A DNA stretch of 11,720 nt from RGIG6178 sp045612885. Lineage in GTDB: Bacteria > Bacillota_I > Bacilli_A > RFN20 > DUOF01. The DNA lies in contig JAZKZZ010000043.1 in NCBI GenBank assembly GCA_045612885.1, forward strand, positions 1-11,720, given 5' to 3'. The position numbers were made by a program, and so were the translations under genes. The number at the start of each line of letters is the position of its first letter. Within the stretch, counting starts at the first letter, position 1. Of this stretch, positions 5,727 to 11,433 are shown in pieces. Below the pieces are notes generated by a model, which did no database searches, was not told the origin of the DNA, and was given only the letters and a program-made list of their open reading frames with translations.

Positions 5727-7057
5727 TATAATACCCCCTTATCCATTAATATAACTCTTAGTTTATCTGCATTTTCAAAATCTTTTTCTTTCTTAAAACT
5801 TTCCCACTTTTTATATAAGTCAATATCTTCAATAGAAAGTTCTTTAATTTTTAAGTCAAAGCTTAGTACCTTATTAATTTCAATAAGTGTCAAAAAATAT
5901 TTAGAAATATCTTCTAAATTATTACTTCTTATACTAACATTTAATTTTTTAATCAAATCATATAAAACAGTAAAGCCATTAGCGACATTTAAATCTATTG
6001 CTAATTCACTTAAAAACTTATCAACAATTTCTTTATCGTATACATTTGATTTATACCCATTAACTTGAAGTTTTACATTAGCTTGCTTAACTGCATTTAA
6101 TATCTTATCCATTTCCATTCGTGAAGAATTTAATAACTCATCAGTAAAATTAACAGGGCTTCTATATGGAGCGCTTAATAAACACATTCTTATAACATTG
6201 CCTCCATACTCACTAATCAAATCTTTAGCCAATTTAAAATTACCTAAACTCTTAGACATCTTTTCCCCATTAATATTAATCATCGCATTATGAATCCAAT
6301 AATTGGCTATATCGGTATTATACAATGCTCTAGATTGTGCTATTTCATTAACATGATGAGGAAATTTCAAATCATTTCCTCCCCCATGAATATCAATAAC
6401 ATGACTAGGATTATTTTTATTTATCATTACAACACACTCAGTATGCCAACCAGGTCTCCCTCTTCCAAATGGAGAATCCCACTTAATACCTACTTCTGTG
6501 TTTTTCCACAAAGCAAAATCAAGAGGATTTTCTTTTTCTTTATTTTCCTCAATTCTAGCCCCAACCTCTAAATCATCTTTATTTATATTAGCAAGTTTTC
6601 CATATTCCTCTACTTTACTAACTCTAAAATAAACATTCCCATTAACACAATACGCATATCCTTTTTCGATTAAATCACTAATAAATGTTATTATTTCATC
6701 CATAGTTTCAGTAACTCTAGGAGTAATATCTGCTTTATTAGAATGCAAATCTTCAATCATTTTAAAATAAGCTTTAATATACTTATCTGTAATATCTTTT
6801 TCACTACAATTTTCTTTTATTGCTTGATTTATAATCTTATCATCTACATCTGTTAAATTAGACATATATTTAACTGTGTATCCAATATATCTTAAAAATT
6901 TAACCAAAACATCAAATACTACTGTCGGCCTTGCATTACCAATATGAGCATGATTATATACAGTAGGCCCACATACATATATAGACACCTCATTCTCTTT
7001 TACAGGTTTAAATGTTTCTAATGTATTAGTCATACTGTTATAAAACTTAACTTCCAT
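5726..7057 (-). CDS. cysS: Cysteinyl-tRNA synthetase
   Basis: This class I synthetase charges tRNA-Cys in the cytosol. At 443 aa it is slightly shorter than usual (about 460). Visible parts are: C29 in YVCGPTVYNHAHIGNARP with the HIGH-type motif (HIGN, 38-41); zinc ligands C29, C208 (GWHTEC), H234 and E238 (FPHHVNE); and KMSKS at 266-270. A helical anticodon-binding region and a charged C-terminal tail (SFKKEKDFENADKLRVILMD) complete it. The start ATG 7057 is preceded by GGAGG. A near-perfect promoter lies at 7099-7127, and I see no T-box leader. It heads the cysS-mgtC-rlmB-sigma group, matching the B. subtilis order except for the insertion of mgtC and absence of mrnC and rae1. Confidence 0.97.
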   Translation of the reverse strand: MEVKFYNSMTNTLETFKPVKENEVSIYVCGPTVYNHAHIGNARPTVVFDVLVKFLRYIGYTVKYMSNLTDVDDKIINQAIKENCSEKDITDKYIKAYFKMIEDLHSNKADITPRVTETMDEIITFISDLIEKGYAYCVNGNVYFRVSKVEEYGKLANINKDDLEVGARIEENKEKENPLDFALWKNTEVGIKWDSPFGRGRPGWHTECVVMINKNNPSHVIDIHGGGNDLKFPHHVNEIAQSRALYNTDIANYWIHNAMININGEKMSKSLGNFKLAKDLISEYGGNVIRMCLLSAPYRSPVNFTDELLNSSRMEMDKILNAVKQANVKLQVNGYKSNVYDKEIVDKFLSELAIDLNVANGFTVLYDLIKKLNVSIRSNNLEDISKYFLTLIEINKVLSFDLKIKELSIEDIDLYKKWESFKKEKDFENADKLRVILMDKGVL

Positions 7058-7098
7058 TACTATTCCTCCAGTCTATTTAATATACTATAAGCAAAAAT

Positions 7099-7127
7099 AT
7101 TATATAACTTATAAAAAAAACTAACAA
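7099..7127 (-). promoter_or_regulatory. Promoter of cysS operon
   Basis: The -35 TTGTTA (7122-7127, 4 of 6), a 17-bp spacer with a T-tract, and a perfect -10 TATAAT (7099-7104) are present. Transcription would begin near 7092, about 35 nt before the cysS start. Confidence 0.75.
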
Positions 7128-7275
7128 TCAAAAATAAAAAGAATACACATTAATTGCCGACTTTTGAAACTAGAAAAATAGTTAATGCTTTAATCTATAA
7201 AAGGTTATGGTGTTTTTAACACTCCATGTCAACAAAGAATTGGTGATTTAGCAAACAACCTCTGATTCTTTCTTT

Positions 7276-7356
7276 TCAATATTCACTTCCATTTTCAAGT
7301 AGAAATATTTTGTGTTGAATTTTAAACTTTTCTGTATTTAATGTTTCAAATTTCAT
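7276..7356 (-). CDS. Possible 26-aa small protein, or 5' end of a decayed gene
   Basis: An ATG-started frame of 26 codons (MKFETLNTEKFKIQHKIFLL, then ENGSEY) ends in TGA at 7276-7278. GGAAGGA (7365-7371) stands 8 nt before the ATG and a good promoter lies 40-70 nt upstream, which is more support than a chance ORF would normally have. If the TGA is passed, the same frame runs 19 more codons (KERIRGCLLNHQ, then FFVDMEC) to a TAA at 7216-7218. That second part also reads like protein, so this may be a pseudogene with a stop mutation. I do not recognise the family. The peptide is basic and soluble. Confidence 0.35.
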   Translation of the reverse strand: MKFETLNTEKFKIQHKIFLLENGSEY

Positions 7357-7403
7357 TTATTTTATCCTTCCATATCTATAAATTTTTACTTATTAAATGT
7401 CCC

Positions 7404-7433
7404 ATTATACACAGAAAAAAATTACTGTCACAA
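7404..7433 (-). promoter_or_regulatory. Promoter ahead of the 26-codon ORF
   Basis: The -35 TTGTGA (7428-7433, 4 of 6), an 18-bp spacer and a perfect -10 TATAAT (7404-7409) are present. Transcription would start near 7397, about 40 nt before the ATG at 7356. A TTATACACA 9-mer (7405-7413), which fits the DnaA-box consensus TTATNCACA, overlaps the -10. Confidence 0.55.
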
Positions 7434-7509
7434 ATATTAAAACTCTAAGTCTGCTAGAATAAAATCATTTCTTTTATAAAAACTAATTCTTCTATTTTTT
7501 ATATCTTAT

Positions 7510-8370
7510 TTAATAAAAAAATACTGGTAAAGCAACACCAATTAACATTAAAGCTAATATAAGCAACTTACTAACTAATTTTTTCTCCTTTAAAAAAATC
7601 GAAGCTAGAACTGTAGATACAATTACACTCATTTTTCTAACTATCGATATAATAGATAATTGTGCACCTTCTAGACTAATGGCAGTATAATATAAAATAT
7701 CCGCTATAGCAATTCCTGCACCTGTAAATATCATCCAATAATTATCTTTAAGCGCCACAAAATTAATCTTTTTATTTTTACACAAATAGATAATTCCATA
7801 AATAACCGTATTAAAAGATAAAAACCATGCTAGTACAGAAGTCGAATTTATCTCTCTAACATGAAGAAGATATTTATCAAGTAAACCACTCGCACTTCCT
7901 AAAACACATGATGATAATAAAAAGACAAATGCTAAAAATTTACCTTGTTCGTTTTTAGTTTCATTCTTATTTTTTAATCTTGTGATTAATATTATTCCTG
8001 TAGAGATGATAATTAAACTAACAAAATGTATCCATGTTAACTCTTCTTTATAAATAAAAAATGAACCAAACACTACCAAAATGGTATTAAGTAAACTAAA
8101 TGGAACTACTACTCCTACATCAAGTGTTTTTAAAGCTTTCATTATAAGCAACCAATTAACTACAATGACACCACTCTTTAGCAAAATAAAAATCACATCT
8201 AAGAAAGAAACATTAAAAAGATCTTTTGAAAAAACTAATGATATAATAAAACCACTCAAACAATAAAAAAATAAAACTTCATAAATATCTGATTTCTTTA
8301 AACTGACTTTTTTTAATACCTCATATACACCCAAAAATAACGCACTAGCAAGCGTCAAAAATATATACAT
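7510..8370 (-). CDS. EamA/DMT-superfamily transporter
   Basis: The 286-aa integral membrane protein has about ten hydrophobic segments in two repeats (roughly residues 1-132 and 144-286), split by a charged loop KNKNETKNEQGKF. That is the two-EamA-domain layout of drug/metabolite exporters. Family-like signs are the ends of each half: FGSFFIYKEELTWIHFVSLI followed by IISTGIILI (about 101-129), and STVLASIFLKEKKLVSKLLI followed by LALMLIGV (about 252-279). The substrate cannot be told from sequence. GGGTG lies 7 nt before the ATG. The gene begins 30 bp after the ATPase gene with no terminator between, so the two are probably co-transcribed, though a functional link is unproven. Confidence 0.88.
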   Translation of the reverse strand: MYIFLTLASALFLGVYEVLKKVSLKKSDIYEVLFFYCLSGFIISLVFSKDLFNVSFLDVIFILLKSGVIVVNWLLIMKALKTLDVGVVVPFSLLNTILVVFGSFFIYKEELTWIHFVSLIIISTGIILITRLKNKNETKNEQGKFLAFVFLLSSCVLGSASGLLDKYLLHVREINSTSVLAWFLSFNTVIYGIIYLCKNKKINFVALKDNYWMIFTGAGIAIADILYYTAISLEGAQLSIISIVRKMSVIVSTVLASIFLKEKKLVSKLLILALMLIGVALPVFFY

Positions 8371-8400
8371 AAAATTTCACCCATCTATATTATGCTTACT

Positions 8401-9492
8401 TTAATCTATACTTATAATCTCATTAATCTTTTCTTCAAAAGTATTACTAAGATACATCTTTTCAATATTATTTATTTCTCGGATATTATCATAAATATTA
8501 GACAATCTAAAATAATAAGAATATCCTTCTTTGTTTCTAGCAAAATAAATTTGATCGGGTCTTAATTCTTGCATTAATGTAGTATTATGAGAAGTAAACA
8601 TAAGCTGTATTTCCCTCTTCTTTGCTTCTTTTACAAGATTTAAAATTGTACTTGTATGCAATGATTTTTCCACACCATCAATTATAAGTAAACTATTTCT
8701 TTTAAGGTTAACTAATAAAGATAAAATTTTACTAGCAGCAAGCATTCCATCACTTATTAAAAATCCAGGTAATTTTAATTCTTTGTTTTTAAAATATAAA
8801 TTCAAATAATAATTTGCATTTTCACTATAAAAATCATAAATAGGAAAATTAGAGAAAGTTGATAACACTCGCTTTATTTCTTCGCTATTTTCCACTAGTA
8901 ATTCATCCATATTTTTGTAATTATACAAGGAAGAGGTATAAATAGAACTGTCAGTTTTAACAATCGCCATATTTACTAAGTAATCATAAACCTCTTTAAT
9001 ATTATTCTTATATGAATGTAAACTTTCTAAATCGCCATATAATTGTCTTAATCCTAAAAGTAATTCACTTTCCACTTCATATTCTTTATCTTCAATAATT
9101 ATCCTTTCTTCATTTCTAGTAAAGATTGGTTTATTATTTAATAACAACACTTCTTTTGAAATCAAAGATCTTTCAAAATTAGTATAAATGCAATAAACAT
9201 ATTCATCTTCATCTAATTTAATTGAAAGTTCTATAATTGATTCTTCTTTTTTATTATTAAAATGTGGTATTAAAGGATAAAATTTATCCTTATCCGCAAT
9301 TAATAAATTCAATAAATCATTCATCGCATTAACAAAACTTGATTTACCACTTCCATTATTACCATAAATAACTATTGGATTCACAATTTCTTTTTCCACC
9401 ATTTCCATTTTATATCCATATTTTCCTTTAATGAAACTCATGTTAATTTTCTTTATAGAATAAGCATTTATTATCTTCAAGTTAGTAAGCAT
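8401..9492 (-). CDS. AAA/ABC-type ATPase (AAA_15/AAA_21-like), altered Walker B
   Basis: The 363-aa soluble ATPase has the layout of orphan ABC-class proteins related to SMC/RecF-type heads. An N-terminal beta region (LTNLKIINAYSIKKINMSF) is followed by Walker A GNNGSGKSS (44-52), a helical middle part (about 140-235), a signature-like LISDGM (245-250), Walker B LLIIDGVEKSLH (268-279) and the switch TSHNTTLM (300-307). Related proteins usually have ID-E-x-E-x-G-L-H; here Gly273 replaces the catalytic Glu next to Asp272, although Glu275 is kept. No nuclease or TOPRIM domain follows. Relatives often work in DNA repair or phage defence with a partner, but no effector is seen; the neighbour is an EamA transporter. 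AGGAGGG precedes ATG 9492. The gene sits behind a terminator with its own -10 and two palindromes. Confidence 0.88.
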   Translation of the reverse strand: MLTNLKIINAYSIKKINMSFIKGKYGYKMEMVEKEIVNPIVIYGNNGSGKSSFVNAMNDLLNLLIADKDKFYPLIPHFNNKKEESIIELSIKLDEDEYVYCIYTNFERSLISKEVLLLNNKPIFTRNEERIIIEDKEYEVESELLLGLRQLYGDLESLHSYKNNIKEVYDYLVNMAIVKTDSSIYTSSLYNYKNMDELLVENSEEIKRVLSTFSNFPIYDFYSENANYYLNLYFKNKELKLPGFLISDGMLAASKILSLLVNLKRNSLLIIDGVEKSLHTSTILNLVKEAKKREIQLMFTSHNTTLMQELRPDQIYFARNKEGYSYYFRLSNIYDNIREINNIEKMYLSNTFEEKINEIISID

Positions 9493-9501
9493 AATAATCC
9501 C

Positions 9502-9578
9502 TCCTGTATATTTTATACACTTATATTATACCCACTTAATAATCTTATTAATATTATTCCTGTATATTTTATACACTT
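9502..9578. promoter_or_regulatory. Paired 15-bp palindromes around the ATPase promoter
   Basis: The perfect palindrome TGTATA-TTT-TATACA occurs at 9505-9519 and 9561-9575, inside a 21-bp direct repeat (9502-9522 and 9558-9578). A perfect minus-strand -10 TATAAT lies between them at 9525-9530 with no good -35 at 16-18 bp. The first copy would overlap the transcription start; the second is centred near -50. This arrangement suits a dimeric regulator that bends or loops DNA. The regulator is not identifiable here. Confidence 0.6.
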
Positions 9579-9586
9579 TATCCACA
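9578..9586 (+). promoter_or_regulatory. DnaA-box consensus 9-mer
   Basis: TTATCCACA is a perfect DnaA box in an intergenic region. A near-box, TTATACACT (9569-9577), abuts it directly, and another copy of TTATACACT is at 9513-9521. Such 9-mers arise by chance in AT-rich DNA, and no dnaA, dnaN or unwinding region is nearby. Confidence 0.3.
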
Positions 9587-9615
9587 AAAAAACTTGATTG
9601 AATCACTCAATCAAG
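9584..9615 (-). terminator. Terminator after mscS
   Basis: A perfect 9-bp stem (CTTGATTGA/TCAATCAAG, 9593-9615) with a 5-nt loop is followed on the minus strand by seven T (9586-9592). The plus strand also has a T-run after the stem (9620-9625), so it may work both ways. It ends the nucleotidyltransferase-mscS group. Confidence 0.88.
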
Positions 9616-9623
9616 CCTCTTTT

Positions 9624-10457
9624 TTATTTATTGAATAAGTTAACATCAACCTTAGAATAAGGTATTTCAATTCCATTACTATCAAATGCCACTTTAACAT
9701 CCTCTAGTAATTTGAAATGTAAAGTCCAATAATCTCCACTATTTACCCATACTCTTGTTGCTATATCGATCGAACTAGAACCATGACTAGAAATGTTTAC
9801 AAAAGGTTCACTAGGTTCTGTTAATGCTAAACCTGTTTTCTCAATGCATTTTAAAATTAATTCTTTAGCCTTAACAAAATCACTTTCATATGCTATAGAG
9901 AATGTTAAATCCATTCTTCTTGTAGATTTAGTACTTACATTAGTAATTGAACTATCCGCTACTTTTCCATTAGGAACCATAATTACTCTATTATCTGGAG
10001 TTACTAATGTTGTATAGAATATTTGAATCGACTCTACAGTTCCACTTTCTCCACATGTTGTAATGTAATCTCCAACTTTGAATGGTCTCATAAATAGGAT
10101 AATAAATCCTCCTGCCAAGTTACTAAGCGCCCCTTGAAGAGCTAATCCTACTCCTAGACCAGCACTAGTAATTGCAGCAACAACTGACGTTGTTTCTATT
10201 CCTATAAATCCTACAAACATTAAGAAAACAAAAAACTTAATTACTTTTCTTAACATTGGAACAAGGAATGAAACCACTGTATTATCTACTCTTTCATTAG
10301 AAGTTAATCTCTTTTCAATTTTTCTTGAAACTAAATTAGTAATCTTAAAAAGAAGCCATACTCCCAATAAACCTAACACAACTTTTAAAGTTGCAGTTAC
10401 AAACCCTTGAAATAAACTATTATTCAATAAGTCTTTCCATGTCATTAACATATTCAT
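9624..10457 (-). CDS. mscS: Small-conductance mechanosensitive channel, MscS family
   Basis: MscS is a heptameric membrane channel that opens under tension to release solutes on osmotic downshock. The 277-aa length is near that of E. coli MscS (286). Three membrane helices lie at about 18-40, 66-86 and 92-125. The pore helix TM3 is well kept: AAITSAGLGVGLALQGALSN then LAGGFIILFMRPFKVGDYI (94-132). The beta domain has VTPDNRVIMVPNG (152-164), and a C-terminal alpha/beta domain follows. GAGGGGAG stands 9 nt before ATG 10457. A possible promoter precedes it, and a strong hairpin follows the stop codon. Confidence 0.94.
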   Translation of the reverse strand: MNMLMTWKDLLNNSLFQGFVTATLKVVLGLLGVWLLFKITNLVSRKIEKRLTSNERVDNTVVSFLVPMLRKVIKFFVFLMFVGFIGIETTSVVAAITSAGLGVGLALQGALSNLAGGFIILFMRPFKVGDYITTCGESGTVESIQIFYTTLVTPDNRVIMVPNGKVADSSITNVSTKSTRRMDLTFSIAYESDFVKAKELILKCIEKTGLALTEPSEPFVNISSHGSSSIDIATRVWVNSGDYWTLHFKLLEDVKVAFDSNGIEIPYSKVDVNLFNK

Positions 10458-10485
10458 TTTATCATTCTCCCCTCAAACAAAGTCT

Positions 10486-10514
10486 ATCTTATCATTATCG
10501 ACTTTTTTTTACAA
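10486..10514 (-). promoter_or_regulatory. Possible promoter of mscS
   Basis: TTGTAA (10509-10514, 4 of 6) and TAAGAT (10486-10491, 4 of 6) are 17 bp apart in the 68-bp gap before mscS. The implied start near 10479 leaves only a few bases before the ribosome binding site. Readthrough from the upstream gene is also possible. Confidence 0.4.
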
Positions 10515-10525
10515 TGGTGAATAAA

Positions 10526-11266
10526 TTATAAATATTTGTTTTGTTTAATGTATAAAGATGCTTCTAATAAAGAATCCTTATCTCCTGCATCTATCCATTT
10601 AAGATTTTCATTTAAAATTACAGCCTTTAATTTTCCTTTTTCTAAATATCTTTTTAACACGTCTGTTATTTCGAATTCTCCTCTTTTAGATAATTTAGTT
10701 TCTTTAGCATACTTTATTGATTCATTAGTTAAAAAATAAAGCCCAGCAACAACATAATCAGATTTTGGTTTCTTTGGCTTTTCTTCTAAAGAAATAACAT
10801 TATTATTTTCATCAATTTCTACAATCGCAAATCTTTTTGCCTGCTTTTTATCAACTTTATACACAAATATACTTGCATAATTTTCAACGATATTTTTTTT
10901 AGCTTGATTCAAACTATTCCTTAACTCTCCCAAAAATAAATTATCTACATAAATCAAACAAATATCATCTCCTTTTATAAAATCTTTGGCTATTTCTAGA
11001 GATTTTGCTGTCCCTTGTGGTTCTTCTTCAACAAGATACGATAAACTTATTCCAAATTTTTCTCCATTGCCTAACAATTTTATATATATCGGTAAAAACT
11101 CTCTTGTTGAAATAATTGCAATATCATTTATTCCTGCTTCAATTAACTTATCTATGGAATGATAAATCATCGGTTTATCATAGATCGGGAGTAACCCTTT
11201 ATGAATAGCGATAGTAAGTGGATATAATCTACTACCCTTTCCACCACATAAAATAATTCCTTTCAT
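10526..11266 (-). CDS. RmlA-type sugar-1-phosphate nucleotidyltransferase
   Basis: The enzyme joins a sugar-1-phosphate to an NTP to give an NDP-sugar and pyrophosphate. The closest family by motif is glucose-1-phosphate thymidylyltransferase (RmlA/RfbA). Visible marks are the nucleotide-binding GGKGSRLYPLT (8-18), K23 with LLPIYDKPMIYHSI (25-38), QGTAKSLEIAKDFI (84-97), the metal Asp108 in YVDN, FAIVEIDENNNVISLEEKPK (146-165), GEFEITD (196-202) and WIDAGD (224-229). At 246 aa it is shorter than classic RmlA (about 290), like the short form. No rmlB, rmlC or rmlD is in the window, so the sugar product is open. AGGAGAG precedes ATG 11266. It is divergent from the gene at 11434 and upstream of mscS. 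Confidence 0.88.
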   Translation of the reverse strand: MKGIILCGGKGSRLYPLTIAIHKGLLPIYDKPMIYHSIDKLIEAGINDIAIISTREFLPIYIKLLGNGEKFGISLSYLVEEEPQGTAKSLEIAKDFIKGDDICLIYVDNLFLGELRNSLNQAKKNIVENYASIFVYKVDKKQAKRFAIVEIDENNNVISLEEKPKKPKSDYVVAGLYFLTNESIKYAKETKLSKRGEFEITDVLKRYLEKGKLKAVILNENLKWIDAGDKDSLLEASLYIKQNKYL

Positions 11267-11361
11267 TATAAATATCTCTCCTTTTATTTTAATAAACTAT
11301 TATAATTTTGATGTTTTCATTTATACATATGACAAAAAACGTATAAAATGACACTTTTCAC

Positions 11362-11381
11362 TAAATTAACAAGTTAATTTA
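11362..11381. promoter_or_regulatory. 20-bp palindrome in the divergent promoter region
   Basis: Two 9-bp arms (TAAATTAAC and GTTAATTTA) flank a central AA. It ends one base before the -35 of the plus-strand gene at 11382, and lies about 96 bp upstream of the nucleotidyltransferase start codon. It is a candidate operator for one or both genes. Arms this AT-rich make chance symmetry more likely. Confidence 0.45.
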
Positions 11382-11410
11382 TTGATAATTAAATAAAAAA
11401 AGATGATAAT
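11382..11410 (+). promoter_or_regulatory. Promoter of the lysine-rich protein gene
   Basis: The -35 TTGATA (11382-11387, 5 of 6) and -10 GATAAT (11405-11410, 5 of 6) are 17 bp apart. Transcription would begin near 11417, a few bases before the ribosome binding site at 11421-11425. Confidence 0.7.
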
Positions 11411-11433
11411 TGAATTATATGGAGGTGTGAACT

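Larger units (their letters stand above)
7058..7509. other. 452-bp gap between cysS and the EamA gene
   Basis: No long ORF is present. On the minus strand the gap holds a promoter (7404-7433), a ribosome binding site and 26-codon ORF (7276-7371), and the cysS promoter (7099-7127). A plus-strand frame at 7194-7265 also reads like protein (GYGVFNTPCQQRIGDLANN) but has no start codon in it and a stop at each end. The mixture looks like one small gene or the decayed remains of a larger one. No tRNA, T-box or clear terminator was seen here. Confidence 0.6.

Noticed and set aside
7201..7226. Terminator hairpin after the 26-codon ORF
   Set aside because: The GTGTT/AACAC stem is short and bulged and the following T-run is interrupted, so it is too weak to call.
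7204..7232. TTGACA-17-CATAAC as the cysS promoter
   Set aside because: The -35 is perfect but the -10 is poor, and a perfect TATAAT with a 17-bp-spaced -35 lies closer to cysS at 7099-7127. It could be a secondary start.
7216..7356. UGA read as Trp (Mycoplasma code) to extend the small ORF
   Set aside because: Trp in the other genes is TGG and none of them contains in-frame TGA, which would be expected if UGA were sense in such AT-rich DNA.
7058..7509. T-box riboswitch ahead of cysS
   Set aside because: No AGGGTGGNACCGCG-type T-box sequence or paired terminator is visible on the minus strand, and the cysS promoter leaves a leader of only about 35 nt.
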